This document shows, in pieces, positions 33,804-47,035 of a stretch of 64,000 bases of DNA. Origin of the DNA: Erythrobasidium yunnanense (lineage: Eukaryota > Basidiomycota > Cystobasidiomycetes > Erythrobasidiales > Erythrobasidiaceae). The stretch lies in contig BCJC01000004.1 in assembly GCA_001600175.1 (NCBI GenBank), positions 1,178,001 to 1,242,000 on the forward strand, in the 5' to 3' direction. A program made the translations under genes and the position numbers. Within the stretch, counting starts at the first letter, position 1; the number at the start of each line of letters is the position of its first letter. The notes under the pieces are model-generated. The model saw only the letters and a program-made list of their open reading frames with translations, was not told the DNA's origin and did not search any database.

Positions 33804-36800
33804 ATGGCCTTCCAAGCTGTAAGGAGTGGCCTCAGTATGTTGAATGTTACTGTCAGCTCAATTCAGTTGCCATCAGATCAAGCCGCATTGCGTCGCTTTC
33901 CTGCAGCACGTCGCCCTGAATGACCCTTCAAACCTGCGAGATCTTCCTGGAATCTTGATAGACCTTTCCAGAGCATTACAAAACCTTCATTCTACATCCT
34001 CAGAGCCGCGCCCGACTCCTCCACCTCTCGCATCATACATATTCTTCCCTTTCTCCCAATTCTTGCAAATAAACCCAGTAGCGCTTCTTACTTCATCTTC
34101 AACACATCAGAATGTCTTCTATCACTTCTTGAAATGCTTGGCGACACTCGTTCAGTCGGTGGACCTGGACAAGGGCGTCAGATCTCAGCTATGGACGTTC
34201 GCAGTACTTACTCTCGGAGGACCCTTGGGTAGCAAAGAGATACGCAAAACATGGAATCAAGATGTTCAGAAGGGAACGCTTCAAGTTCTGGACGCCCTGC
34301 TGCAGAAACGGGAGGAAGCGCTGGAACTGGATATCCCGCTGCCCATCCTTGCACACAGTCTCAACACCCTACTGCTGCTCATTGAGATTGATGACTACGA
34401 TATCAGGCTGGCGGCTTTACATACTCTGGAGCTGCTGCTCGCGAATTACCTAAAACCTCAAGATCTCGTCCCGCAATTCCTGCCAGGCATCGTTAGCACA
34501 TTATGCAAGACTATAGTCGCTACGAAAGCGAATAGCACTGTCACATGCGGCTCGATGGCGTGTCTTGAGTCCGCAATAGCCGCATCCATCAACGAAGTCC
34601 GGTGTCGCAAGAACGACTTATACGAGACAAAAATCGTAGAACCGTCGCTTGACACGGTCACGTCCCTAGAGGCAATATTTGCCGTCATCAATGGCACCGA
34701 AGAGGAGGAGGAGGAAGCTGCTCCTATATCAGCCAATTCGAGCAACGAGCCAGGCAAGTCGCCTGCATGGCTTAGAGCAACGTCTTCGCAGATACATCGT
34801 GCACTATTATCGCTTCTTCCACTGTTACGGCAACACGACAGCTCATCTGTGCGAGCTGCCTTTGCCAATCTATCGGCAACTCTACTGGAATACTGCCACA
34901 AGTCATTATTGGCAGAAACGGTAGAGCTACTGTTGGAAGAGCTTCTTGTGCTATCTCAGGATACATGGGACGAAGTCTCTACGCTAGCCAAAGAGCGCCT
35001 GGATGGCTTACTTTCGCAGAAGGCGGAACTGAGGGAGCTACTGGCGAGGCTGGGGAAAGAGGGATTATCAGGCCTTCCTCACTCCATACTTTCGCATGGA
35101 AGGGCGAATGAGCGTACTCTGCAACGGCAGCTCCTGATTGTCAGCGCTGCATTCGCAAGAGTAGACACGATGCCGCTGAATCAGCTGCAGCCGGAGAGAT
35201 GGTCAAGAACACTTTTGAAAGCCTTGGAGTTCATGCCAATAGCGAGTCGAGGGCCGACCACAAGCGATATCGCAGCTTCTTGGATACAGAATAATAGTAG
35301 TGCATTGCTACTGGAGGATACACCATCCTCTACATCCAATGGGCATACAACACTTCCACCTTATCCTGATCTACCTTTGGCGAACATAGCGCCTGGCAGG
35401 ACAGTGGAGCTTCTTAAAGAGACAATTCAGAGTCTTGCGGCATCTCTGGCGAAAAGTGGTTCTACTGCCATACTCGAACACTTTCTCAATCTCGTTGAGC
35501 TGTATAGGCAGGACTCACAGACCCAAGCTTTGGCTGCAAGCGGACTTTGGGTAGTCAATCAGATCTTACTAGGTTTTACGAGATCTGAAGCTGCTATCAA
35601 GCGTGAGAATAAAGCCAGACTAGGTCGAGACGTCGTTGAAGTCGCCCTTCGGCTACTCGAGGATGCGGAACAGGACACGAGAACTCAAAAGCAGAGTAAC
35701 GGGGGTCTGCTCAATGGCGGCGATCATGCCGATGAAGAAGAAAGCCCGGCTGTCGAGATACGTCCGGGCCTGTCTCAACTCGATAGTTTCGTCGGAATCG
35801 GCAAAGACCTCGCTACTTCCACGTCCAGGCCCAACGCCAAGGTACATTCGTTCGAGCTACATCTCAAGGCTCTGTCGTTACAGGCCTTGAGTGGGACCGC
35901 TGGCCTGCTTCAGACGGACTTCCGTCCATCCCTCATGTATACCCTCTACCCAATCTTACGGTCTCTGTCGATCAGTCCCACCACGCCCTCGAGCATAGTG
36001 CAAAGCTCCGGCTACGTAACAATCCGGAGGATAGCCGTTGACACAGGCTTCGACCTTCCAGCGGGCATGATCATCGAGAATGTCGACTACCTCCTTAATT
36101 CCGTTTCCGCCAACCTTCGAGGCAGTACATCCTTCGGCAGCGGGACTATCGATGTTCTAGCACCCAGTGTCCTGATATGCGCAGTCGATTTGGCTGGAGA
36201 AGGCGTTCTTGCGCATCTTGGCGATGCTGTTGAGGAGATATTCGATGCTCTAGACAGATGGCATGCCTACGACTTGCTGGTCTCAGAGCTTCTTCGGGTA
36301 CTAGATAGGCTCATCATGGTAGTCAAGCCAGAGCCAATCATAGACAGCAAGACTGCCATAGAAGTCACTCAGCCAGCCCCTGATACAGAGCGGGAGCTGC
36401 AGGACCTTGCAGAGTGGTTCAAAGCCAGAAAGCCGAAACAACCGATGGATATCACCGAATTATCAGAGTCGACTATGCCTGAAACAAATCCTAGGCAGCC
36501 CTTTGCAGAGGTGAAGCCGTTGCAGACTGAGCAGAAGGGTGATGAAGAGGGCGAGGAAGAGGAGGAGGGGCAGTCGGGCAAGCAAGGTGATGAACCACCG
36601 ATAACGAAAGCACAGGGCCTAGTCTTGGCTATCTTGCGGAAATGCCTATATTTCCTGTCGCACTCGTCTCCCTTCCTTCGAGCAAGAGTGCTGGCACTCA
36701 TCTCCTCCTGTGTGCCGGTACTTACGAACAGGAGTTCCGACCTCCTGCCTGAGATACACCGCTTCTGGCCTTATCTGTTAGCAAGGCTGGACGATGCCTC

Positions 36801-37281
36801 CGAAAGCACCCCTTCTTATGTCACAATCAAGTGCATGAATCTCATCAGCACCTTGACACAGTACAAAGGCGACTTCATGAACGTTCGGATATTGAAGGAC
36901 GTGTGGCCGAGATTAAGGAAGGTCGTGGTGAGCTTGCCGGCAAGCACTGGCACACGGTCGGAAGACAGATACACGGATAGATACAGGGTGCTGCTGTCTA
37001 TCTTACAGACTGTGCGCTCTGCAGTCGCATCTGTTCCGGGCATCAAAAATCAGGACCTATGGGACATCGGAATAGTCTTCCGCATATACCTCGCTGCGGG
37101 CTGCCACAAAGAGGTTAAAGACGCGGCTCAAGCTCTATTCGAGAAGCTTGCGCTGGCTGACGCCGATTTAGTTTGGGTTCTTCTGGCCGGCAGCATAGGA
37201 AAAGTCAGCGAGGCGCCCTTCTTGGCTATAGGAATTCTTGAGAGCTCTTCGATGATAGACGACCTATTGATCAAGATATAG
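33804..37281 (+). CDS. TTI1: TELO2-interacting protein 1 (TTT complex, HEAT repeats)
   Basis: Tti1 works with Tel2 and Tti2 in stabilising and assembling PIKK kinases such as TOR, ATM and ATR. I place the start at 33804: a 15-nt exon encodes MAFQA, a 58-nt intron (33819-33876) follows, and the next exon continues IKPHCVAFLQHV, which fits the family N-terminus. An in-frame ATG at 33844 within the intron would give a longer alternative. The rest is one exon of about 1,135 codons rich in helical repeats: YIFFPFSQFLQINPVALL, ALHTLELLLANYL, LRPLL-type HEAT helices, VHSFELHLKALSLQALSG and DVLAPSVLICAVDLAGEG, with an acidic break (about 36540-36580) and a conserved end block (GLVLAILRKCLYFLSHSSPF). 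Stop at 37279-37281. The identification rests on overall family resemblance. Confidence 0.8.
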
Positions 37282-37365
37282 TGAGCGTTGATACCTGTCG
37301 TTCCATATCCTCCTATATTCGTAGTCGGCACAGCATAATGTATTGCACTTTCGTTAAGCTCTATG

Positions 37366-39708
37366 CTATAATTCGCTGTTGCGCTTAAGTTTAGTGTTAC
37401 GCAACAAGCAGTAATCGCCGTACGGATTCGGATCAGGCGAGAATGCGAAGCGCAAGGCGCGACGCGCTAAGCTGGTCTGCGATGCATCCAAGAAGGGTTT
37501 GCAGACCACTCGCTCCCAATTGTCTGAATCTACTGCGTAGCGTGGCTCGTGGGCAGAGATGGCGACAGAATCGCCTGTGTACCGACGAGGGAAGTCCAGG
37601 TCGATTAGGTAGGAACACGACTCGACAGGCACCTTGTAGGCCACATATTAGCTGAAGCTGCTGATACTAGCGTATCACACTCACATATCGGTCCGTCTCC
37701 TCTTTGTTTTGGTCATTGAAGCCAGGAGGGCTACGTGATGCGATTTCTAGGCGTCTGGCCATACTCGCTTTGCTAGCTTGCACCTCGTCTCTTCTTTCGA
37801 CGAAGTGTTTAGGAAGGATACCTTCGAAATCACTCTTTACAAACTCGACTCGTACTTCGTTGGGTACAAGGAAGCTCGAAGGGAATCTGTACCATTCTTT
37901 GCCATAGCAGAGTGTGAGATTCTGATCTCGCAGTATCGATATGTCAATTTGCTCTTCCGCTTCAGCGAAGTTTGTGAGGTTGAGTTTGGGATACAAAGCT
38001 GGATAGGTCTGGATGGCCAGCGAAGGGAGCTCGGTGTATTGCAGATGGAAGAGGAGGGGCATGGGTGCTCGATAGTATGCCGATATAGCTAGAATTCTAG
38101 CAAAGGAGATGAAAACCGAGACAGCTATTATATAGCTGGTTGCGAAAGAGAAGACGGGAGTTCTTGCCGCCTGCCGATCAGAAGTCAGTCTGGGTAGAGC
38201 ACGGCGGTAGAATATTCATGCTGACTTCAAAAGGAGCCTTGGTGATCTTGACGTATACTTGCTCCATCCAGCCTCGGATCAAAGCGAGCGAGACGGCTGC
38301 CTGAAAGCATATGAGAGGAAAGGCAGGGAACAAGAAGCGTTCCTCCTTGTGCGCCTGCAGGCTCAGGATGCCATACCATAGATAGAAGGGCATGAGTCGC
38401 ATTGTAAGGAGGGTTGTACTACTTGTCTGGCCCGGCTGAGCTGGAAGGAACTTCTTAGGCAGAAACGCAGAGGTTATTAGCAGGAAAGGAAGTGCCAGTA
38501 GGGCCAGCGGCAGAGCAAGATTGAAATTCAGGAGTCCATTGAATATGTAGAAATACCAAGGATCTGTTCCATAAAGGTCTGGCCCGCCTGTCTTCGACAG
38601 GACGTTGTAGCTGATGATGTTGAAGGGAACAAGTACCAATCGGCCATAGAAGTATGAGTCGATCGCCGTCACGCCTACGAGCAGTAGCACAGCGGGAAGA
38701 GCTGCAGTAAGTAGACGGCCTAGCCTGCCGCCAATGGAGGAAGTAGATGCGTGACCTTGCAGAAGGAGCTCCTCAAGCACGAACGGCATTGCCAGGAGTA
38801 TGCTGAAAGGCCAGCCGACTATCGCAGCGATTGCAAAGCATAGTGTCGCCCGCTGTGTGCGCTGACTTGACGAGTTTACGGGCTCCATCGCATAGCTCCA
38901 GGCCAGCGTTACGAAATACATCGAAAAGGTCGAAGGTAGGAAGGCTGTAAGATGAACAATCAGCAAGAGAAGCTCTAAGCGTGAATCATTGACTTACTGG
39001 TCGCGGCATTGTACATGCCCGCACTTGTCAGAAGAAATAGGAGGGTGTATCTGCCGACTCGCGGGTCCACATGGTCCACGATGCTTCTGTAGAATCGGCT
39101 CTCGACCAGCGAAGATACGATTCCGAATGCTAGACGGACAGAGAAGAACGATATGCGCTAGAAGCATAATATCAGCATCGCTCTTCGTGAAAATGGACGA
39201 CTTGCTTCACACCTTGTCATTCGGGTTGACGTGCGTTAGTATCTTCGCAGGTCCAGCGTGCAGTAACAAGTATGCCCAGCTCCTTATGGCATATTTTGAC
39301 GAGTACTCCCACGTGCGGAAGCCGTCACCGTGCAGGAGAAAGTGTAGAGGCTCCCAGTAGTTGTAGACTGATAGCGCGAGTCAGCTCAGGTTCCAGATAG
39401 GCATGAAACAGAGAAGAGGGACCTTCATCGCAATCTGCAGTATTTGAAGTATACATGGCCGCGCAGACGCGGACCAGGAGCAACATCCGGAAAGCAACAG
39501 AGAAGCTGGGCGTCCATATCGGTTGAGGAGACCTGACAGACTCCAGGGGATCAGCTTGAGTTTAGATCCAGCCTGCGCAAATGTTCAAGGACCTCTTGTA
39601 CAGCTCGCGAATGAGGCCTTCTTTCGCCGGTTTCTTCGCTGGCGGCGCAACTTTGGCAGCATCTCGACGTGGTAGCACCACACCTTGCGTCCCAGCAGGC
39701 GTGGCCAT
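37366..39708 (-). CDS. ALG9: ALG9 alpha-1,2-mannosyltransferase
   Basis: GT22-family ER enzyme that adds mannoses to the lumenal dolichol-linked oligosaccharide for N-glycosylation. The ATG at 39708 starts MATPAGTQGVVLPRRD. The DCDEVYNYWEPLHFLLHG block with the catalytic acidic residues follows after introns, then FRTWEYSSKYAIRSWAYLLL. The large middle exon (38178-38966) is highly hydrophobic with repeated membrane helices and carries IDSYFYGRLVLVPFNIISYN, DLYGTDPWYFYIFNGLLNFN and HKEERFLFP, the ALG9 signature. C-terminal exons encode CYGKEWYRFPSSFLVP and SPDPNPYGDYCLLRNTKL, stop at 37366. It ends 84 bp from TTI1, tail to tail. Confidence 0.92.
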
Positions 39709-39840
39709 AGTTCAGTCAAGAATCAGTAAAGATGCGAGGTACGTGCACGTGCAGGCCAAGAAACAAGATCAACTAACAAGGTACAGCTAGAAACATGAAG
39801 GGACGTGGAAGGTCATAATGAGAATAGTGAGCAGAAGCAA

Positions 39841-42116
39841 TCAGCCCAACTGAGGTTTCAGATCCGGCGGAAGATCGGCTATCTTGACGGCCTCGAGCTT
39901 GGGTACCAGCGTCTTGTAGACGATGTTGAAGACCTTCCTCTGTCGAGAAGCCGATTTTTAGCTCATTTCTGACGGTTTTAGTCGGACGTACCTTGCGCGA
40001 ATGCGCAGGGTCCAAGATTTGGGGCTCGCAACAGAACGAAATAGGCACGAAACACTGCCAATGAGGTCAGCAGCGTAAACTTCCGCCAGAAGCTGTGCTC
40101 GCCTTCTCCCCAAGCATAGCCTTTCCCATTAGGCTGATTCTGTTTAAAATACGGTATGTGAACCGCCAAGTCCACCTTCCCTTGCCTTCGACACCTGCAA
40201 CCACGTAGATACCTTCATGTTTAATGGGTAACGTAGCCTGCTTGCCTAAAAAGTCTCGATCTTCATAACTCGGCATGACCAGTCTTCGAAGCGTAGGAGC
40301 GGCTTCTATAGCTCCGTAATGGAAAGGATAGGTCGCCAGTGGCTCCTTGGGCGCATACTCGATAATACCAGTCGAATTATCGTAGAAGGAGAAGATGAAT
40401 ACAGGCCGGATCTCCCTGAACGATTCTTGATCAATCATAAGCAGGAAAGAGTCGGGTCGAGGAGGATAGTATTGCGATCCGGATCCTCCAGAGCTTGAGT
40501 TGGAAGTGAAGGAAGCAGCAGTAGGACTCGTCGTGCTTTCACCAAATGAAGAGCCCAAGGAATCCCTGGAGCGTAAAGACCGATAATCCGAAGACGTTGC
40601 AGACACCATCCCCCAGACCCGGCCAGCTGGAGATGCCGACATGCTTCCAGACCTATATCCATCACTTCCAACTCTTCTCGCAGGCGTCCCAGGGGAGCCG
40701 GCGGAGCCTATGCCAGGCAGGCAAGGGAGTGGCTTCCCAGACCTAGATAGGATATTCGAGTTGACCTGTGAGGCCGAGGTACTAGGTCGGACTCGAATAT
40801 CCGTCATGCTATATTGCGACACGAAGAGCGCCCGTTGACGTGAACTGAAAGTTCCTTGCAGCTGCCCGCCCATGTGAGGAGCCGACGTCGTAGGAGGAGA
40901 TGACCGTCTGCGAATATCGCCTGCGGCATCGAGAGCTTGTGCGTTGGGGTTACTGATGGTCACTGCACGTCTTCGGTAGAGACCTGGGTCATTGAGGAGA
41001 CTGTTACGAGCTTTAGGCGGGACAGCGGGACCGACAAGCGGAGACGAGGATCGTCGATTGCCTTGCGACTTCGGTAGCAAAGCAGCACGACTATCGGTAC
41101 TGTTCATTCGCCATCGCTGTAGAGCTGTCTCTTCCGGTAGGTCATCCAAGAATGGCGAGTAGGTGTACGTTTCGACCGTGAACTGCGTATTCTGGGACAG
41201 TGTCCTTTCCTTCTGTGAAAGTTTATGCATGTCTTTCGATTCATAGCCATGATTCAGACTATCTGAGCGAGGTGGGAAGACGGAAGAGGGCGCTTGCTGC
41301 TTCGATGAATCGTCTTCAGGGAGGACAGGCCGAGGAGAATGCTCGGGAGATGTGGCAGCACTACTTGAGCTGGAGCTACTTGTTGAGGTCGTGACTGTCA
41401 ACATATCGCTCTGCCAAGAATCGGCTCTTTCGTCTCGGCTAAGAGCACGAGCTTCGATCGTCCTGGTTGAGCTATTACCCGAAGAGGAGGTTGATGTGAT
41501 AGACAGGTTGGCTTCGCTAGACATACTGACTGATGATAAGTGATCTGAGCAGCAATACTATCAGCAGTTTTCAGACGCCATCTAATTTATGCGACTCGCC
41601 TGAAGAAGGGAGGGACAGCTTACTGGAAGACTGCAAGATCCCCAGCCCAAAGCTCCCATGGTGCGTCTGACCATCGCGTGAAGCGTTACCGCCGTTGACC
41701 AACGATTCCTGCGAGTTTGTGCTAGCTGGACTACCGCTCATGCCGAGTCCTGCCAGAATGATAGGTATGCTGGCCGAGCTAGGGTGTGCTGGCAGGCCAT
41801 GTACGACACGAGTTTCTACGCGCGAAGAGGTCGAGCTTCGTAGCAGGTCAGGAGAGCCGTTGCCAGATGAGCTTGTCAAGCAGGGCGAAGGTATCGAAAT
41901 GGAAGAAGTCGTTTCTGGCGAAGTAGGCGCGCCTGTCCGATTCTCTTCTCCGCTTACACCGTGAATGGATGCCCGATGCCGCTTGAGTGCCTTCGGATTC
42001 AGGACCATCGCGCCGGTGAAGTACTGTCCAGGTGGAGAGTCGCCAGCAGCGGTCGACGGTGTGCACGGGAAGGGCGAGTGTGCATCATACAAGGGTGACC
42101 GGATGTCCAGAGCCAT
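39841..42116 (-). CDS. Uncharacterised Ser-rich fungal protein
   Basis: I do not recognise the family. The ATG at 42116 begins MALDIRSPLYDAHSPFPCTP and a Ser/Thr-rich exon; a 79-nt intron (41545-41623, GTAAGC...GCTCAG) joins it in frame to the long exon that otherwise starts at the ATG 41524 (MSSEANLSITS). That exon is a disordered Ser/Arg/Pro-rich region until about 40,450, then a folded-looking domain: RPDSFLLMIDQESFREIRPV, FSFYDNSTGIIEYAPKEP, EGIYVVAGVEGKGRWTWRF. Small 3' exons add hydrophobic FRAYFVLLRAPNLGPCAFAQ and the end LVPKLEAVKIADLPPDLKPQ, stop at 39841. If the intron is not real, these are two genes (41571-42116 and 39841-41524). The conserved end domain implies a real function. 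Confidence 0.6.
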
Positions 42117-42496
42117 ATCCACAGATATCAAGAGCGTGAGGAGGGGTATATAAGTACAGATGGTTGTGAGAAGAGATTCCAGTATAGACAGCGAGTAGAG
42201 CGAGCAGAGAATCAGCAGCAGCGAGGAATAGTTCGTTAGCAAGCTGAAATAAACGCTCGGTAGACCATACTCCAAGGCCAGACTGCATTTCAAACACGAC
42301 CGCGGACCCCTTGAAACCAGGAGTTCTTGCAGGAGTCAGCAGCTGGAGTTTCGGCATGCATGAAATGGTGATATCTTCGCATAGTAACGACATGAAAGGG
42401 TCGAAGGACCGTTGCGGCTACTGCTGGTTGATGCGACCTTGCTTCTCTTGCGTCTTCAACCTTTGCATGCTCAGCAGTTTGGTACGCAGATTCATC

Positions 42497-44103
42497 ATGG
42501 CAGAACCAGCTGCAAAGCGCATCAAGCTCGTCCACAAAATCAACTATGCTGACGGCCTCTTCCTTGCGCCCATGGTACGCCGCAACTCGTCAAGAGCTCA
42601 AGCTGCTGCAAGATTCTGACCGGTCAAATCTCTGCTTCATTCTTCTGTCTAGGTGCGATGCGGCACTCTTCCTACACGTCTGCTCTCTCTTGATTATGGT
42701 GCAAGTCTCGTCTGGGGTGCGCGTCTTCTCCCGCACATTGACAGGCGCAAGTCGTGACAAGTCTGAAGTTGTTCCCGAACCTCTGCAGGACCCGAGATTG
42801 TCGACAAAGCAATCATTGGTGCAGAACGAGTAGTGCTACCGGAGAACGGCGTCGTTCAATTCCAGAAGAATGGCCGGAGCATATGGGAGACGCATCCGAT
42901 AGAAAAGGACAGGCTCATCTATCAGATCGGATCAAGCGATCCAGAACTTGCTCTGAAAGCTGCAAAGCTCGTGGAAAACGATGTGTGAGCGGTCTTTGCT
43001 TCATAGTATGCGAGTGGAAGACGACAGCTAATCCTTGTATGACAGTTCTGGCATAGACCTGAATTGTGGATGTCCGAAAGTACGCTCCATGTTCGCAAAG
43101 GCTCTCAATTCTAGCTTATCTGCTATCGATAGGACTTCAGCTTAAAAGGCGGCATGGGTGCCGCTCTGCTGAAGACGCCAGACAAGCTCTGCGCTGTATG
43201 CTATCCTTAGTCCCATTCAGATATACAGCAAAGCTAATCATCTATGTCACTGCTTACAGATTCTGCGGAACCTAGTCGACAATCTCTCCCTTCCCGTGTC
43301 CGCCAAAATCCGTCTCCTGCCTACACAAGAAGGCACGATCTCGCTTGTCAAGCAAATAGCGGCAACAGGTATATCATGCTTGACAGTGCACTGTCGGACG
43401 CAAGAAATGCGGCCTCGAGAGCCTGCGCTGCTTAATCGGTTAAGGGAGATCGTCGATAGAGTCAAGGAGTACGGTATCCCGGTTGTTGCGAATGGAGACT
43501 GCTGGGGAACGAAAGACAAGCAGAGTATATGCGATCTGACGGGTAAGGGGGTGCCGAGGTGCGAAACCCAAGTTTTGGACGTTGCTAATCGTGCGATACG
43601 CAGGCGTGACGAGCATAATGATTGCTCGCGGCGCAGAAGCCAACCCTTCTTGTTTCCTACCTACCTCGGAACTATACGACCCAATCGACGTAATCCTCCC
43701 ACGCTATATCAAGGTAGCACTAGCGACTTCCAATCATTTCAGCAATTCCAAATACTGCATGAACTGTATAGACTTGAGTGCTACTACAAAGCCTACAGAA
43801 TCAGGCATCAAAGCCAAGCGGATCAAACTCAAGCAAGATATGAATGCGGCCAAGACCTATGAGGATATGTGCGAGGTTTTGGGCGTCGACTTTGCGGAAG
43901 CTTCAAAGGGTACGATCGACAGTGTCTTGCCGGATCTGCGGAAGAAGCTGCAGAAGGAAGACAAGGAGATCGAGGTCGATGCCGCGAAGGATTCTCGCGC
44001 GGATGAAGTGAGTCCAAAGAGGAAGCTGGCAAATGGGAGCCATATCACAGATGATACGGATAAGGAGAACACAAAGCCAGGTGCACTTCAGCCCGTTACG
44101 TAA
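42497..44103 (+). CDS. DUS2: tRNA-dihydrouridine synthase 2
   Basis: Flavoenzyme that reduces U20 in cytosolic tRNAs (yeast Smm1/Dus2). The ATG at 42497 begins MAEPAAKRIKLV, then YADGLFLAPM joins, after an intron, VRCGTLPTRLLSLDYGASLV. Further blocks: GAERVVLPENGVVQFQKNG, LIYQIGSSDPELALKAAKLV, SGIDLNCGCPK with the catalytic cysteine, GGMGAALLKTP, LPVSAKIRLLP, ISCLTVHCRTQEMRPREPAL, GIPVVANGDCW, and GVTSIMIARGAEANPS after the last intron. A Lys/Glu-rich tail ends PGALQPVT, stop 44103. There is no double-stranded-RNA-binding domain, which the animal Dus2 has; fungal members usually lack it. About seven exons. Confidence 0.92.
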
Positions 44104-44384
44104 GCTTACGGTAAGGTAGTCGATAGAATGGCCCTTTCTCGTCTCGTCTTGCTTTGTGGTCATCCGAAATTCGCAGGAGTAACAGGGTTTGCTCCTTACT
44201 CAATGGAGCATGTGTATCATTGCACCTCCTAGCAGTCAGCCGCACCCGCACGCTCGTAAACTTCGCAAGTACGGCTCCGTGACCCGGCTCCGACCTCCTA
44301 CAGGCACAGTAAAAACCGCCCTCAGCATGATAGCTCGTTTGGACTCGCTTTTCTGCTTCTATTCAACACGATATTTCCAACAAC

Positions 44385-45288
44385 ATGACTGGATCTTCTA
44401 AGGACCTGATCTACTACGATATAGCCTCGAGCATCCAACCGAGGTCCTATGCGCCCAATCCCTCCAAGAGCCGCTTCGCGCTGTCGTTCAAGGATCTACC
44501 ATTCAAGACGAGCTTCCTAGAGCTTGACGATATTTCTAAAGTTCGCAAAGGTCTGGACTGTAAGGCGACGCGTGCTTGGCAGGATGGTACGGGACTTCGA
44601 CTTTCTCATGAACATAGGCTATCATCGCGCTGATCCGTCACTCTCGCTCGCAGGCTCTGATTACTATACACTCCCTATGCTGCAAACTCCTGACGGCCAG
44701 GTGCTTGGCGATACGTTCGATATAGCGCTGTACCTTGACGAGACCTATCCCACTTCTGGCGCTGGTCGTCTCTTTCCGGATAATCTCAAAGGAACTGGTC
44801 TCGACTATGAGACTCCTTGTCCACCCATCGCCCATGTTCCCGTCACGACCAACGAAGGAAAGCCACATCCAGAGTATGCCCGCTTCAACTGGCATGTCGA
44901 TACTACTTTCACATCTCACGTCATTCTCGTCGCATACTACATGCCCTTCAAGTCCGACACGAAAGAGTTGACGCAGAAGATCTTTCTCGAGAGAGCAAAT
45001 ATGCAGTCTTGGGAACAGTTCAAATTGGAAGGAAAGGCACGAGAAGGAATCCAAGCAGCGTTCAAGAAGGACCTTACCTCACTGGCTCAGCTGTACATGA
45101 TCAACAAAGAAGGCCCGTATCTCGAAGGCGCCAAAGCAACTTATGCAGACATCATCGTTGGAGGATGGTTGAACATGTTTCATGAATGTATGCCAAAGGA
45201 AGAGCTGGAGGACTTCAGAACATCGCATGATGGAGTGTTCGCTCGTCTATACGATGCACTGCACGAGAGATACTATGTATGCAAGTGA
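44385..45288 (+). CDS. Glutathione S-transferase-like protein (LigE/etherase-type)
   Basis: Thioredoxin-fold GST-like protein of a group common in basidiomycetes, related to bacterial beta-etherases (LigE). The ATG at 44385 begins MTGSSKDLIYYDIASSIQPR; SKSRFALSFKDLPFKTSFLE is the usual beta-alpha-beta entry. A ~97-nt intron joins RKGLDC to SDYYTLPMLQTPDG, then DTFDIALYLDETYP, the glutathione-site SD/DT region. The C-terminal helical half includes KTYADIIVGG-like ATYADIIVGGWLNMF, a GST C-domain motif. Stop 45288. Likely cytosolic. Catalytic role and substrate cannot be told from sequence; some relatives act as glutathione lyases or simply bind ligands. Confidence 0.82.
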
Positions 45289-45824
45289 CGGGAAGGGGCT
45301 CTAACGGAACCTGAAGATTACCAGGTCTTGGGGAGAACGTCTCAGGTGATACACCAGTAAGCTACTCAGTATCAGCAAAACGTTGGCGAAGCTAACGAAG
45401 CCAAACTCAGATGGGGCGATTCGGGTTTTGGTGGAAGATACTGCGAAAGTCGAAGCATCGGCTTCAGAGAGGATATGCGCATTCCTTGCGATTGCTGAAG
45501 CATAGGCTGGCCCTAGCCACGATTACAAAATCTATCTTCCTGCTACCTTCACCCCATCCCACGCATCCCTGAAAGACTCGCTTTAGCCATCTGAGCTTCC
45601 GAAGACTTTCGTATACCGTGCAGGAAGACATATGTCATAGCTAATTCTGTCTTATCACCGACGGTCTAGCGGGGCATCTGCGTCCCAGTTCCAGGACTCT
45701 CTCGTGGTGGCATCGGCTGAGACCCGAAAATTACGACAAGAATCCTCAGCCTATGTATTTACGATATGCCCGACCCATTGATGCTCCTCTTGTCTCTGCA
45801 CACTTGTCTCTGCATAATTCCAGC
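45289..45824. other. Intergenic region
   Basis: Space of 536 bp between two plus-strand genes. I see no gene or known site in it. Confidence 0.5.
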
Positions 45825-47035
45825 ATGTCTCTCGATATCGTCGATAACCTCGCTGGTCCTCTTGCAGTCGGAGTCTGGTTCAACTGCTTATTCTATGGTC
45901 TTGAAGTCGTACAGGCTACGTACTATTTCCGGAACTATCCAGAAGACCCATATCTGTTGAAAGGGGTAGTTCTTCTCGCATGCCTGAATGACACCTTCGG
46001 ATCGATAGCAATCTGCCATAGTCTATACCGCTGGACTGTCATCAACTTCGGAAACCCCATCGCTCTAGCCGTACTTGGCTGGGAATCGCCTGCTCTGGCA
46101 GCTACTACAGGCGTATCCGTGGCCATATGCCAATCTTACCTCATTTGGCGCTTCTGGAGGGTGTCGCAACTCGTATATATTGCTGGTGTCATGGCCGCCT
46201 CTGCACTTGCGGGAGCAGCGTACATTATCTATGCGGTTGTTGAGGTATCAAGCTTCAAGCTCATCACGGATGCTAGCAGTGCGTACCTGAGGGTCTTGCT
46301 GGCTTTAGTTAGGCGAGCACTACCTGACGGCCTCCCCATACGATACAGGGTTCTCGCCTATCGCCGAGACTTTCCTGTCGATTGAAGCAGCTACCGATGT
46401 CCTGGTACGAGCACCTGACACATTTCCCTGATTGCGCTAAGGATAGCAAAATAGATCTCCTTCGGACTCGTCATCTATCTATGGAAGCACTACAGAGAAG
46501 CAATGTTCGATGGCACGAAAACGTATGTGCATCGCATAACATGGGGCATGTTGCTGACATTGTCCTCCCAGGATGCTCCGACGTGTTATTATGATAGCCG
46601 CCGAGTCTGGGACAGTCACTACGCTTTTTGCACTAATATCTGTCATTCTCATGAACGCGAAGAAAAACAGCAATCATGGGATAGCTATAGGTGAGCACAC
46701 AGCCTCATATTCGATACCGTCTGACCTCGACATTGCCTCCGCAGCCTACTTTCTGGGCCGCATATACTCGTTGACCCTGCTGTGCAACCTCAACATACGT
46801 AAATGGAACAGACAGGCAGGAGGTCCTAACAAAGGCGGCATCAGTATCAGCTTGGCGTCCAGAGCTAGATCTACGACAGCTTCGGGTGTTCACGTAAGCA
46901 GACAGTGAGCGCGTTTCGTGGCATTAAGTTGACGCTGTCGGGCCTGTGCAGATCGTCAACTTGGATAATGCGCCTTATGATGGCCGTCAGCTGAACCACC
47001 TTAAGGCGAATGAACGTGTCCCGAACGAAGTGTGA
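45825..47035 (+). CDS. DUF6534-like seven-helix membrane protein
   Basis: Multi-pass membrane protein of a large basidiomycete family of unknown function. I prefer the ATG at 45825 (MSLDIVDNLAGPLAVGVWFN) over the upstream ATG at 45753 because it starts directly before helix 1. Helices follow in GVVLLACLNDTFGSIAICHS, AATTGVSVAICQSYLIWRFW, VSQLVYIAGVMAASALAGAA, and, after introns, MIAAESGTVTTLFALISVIL, AYFLGRIYSLTLLCNLNIRK. The ESG-VTTLFAL and FLGR-YS-LL-LN-R patterns are typical of the family's conserved end. A hydrophilic tail ends NERVPNEV, stop at 47033-47035. About five exons. Confidence 0.75.
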
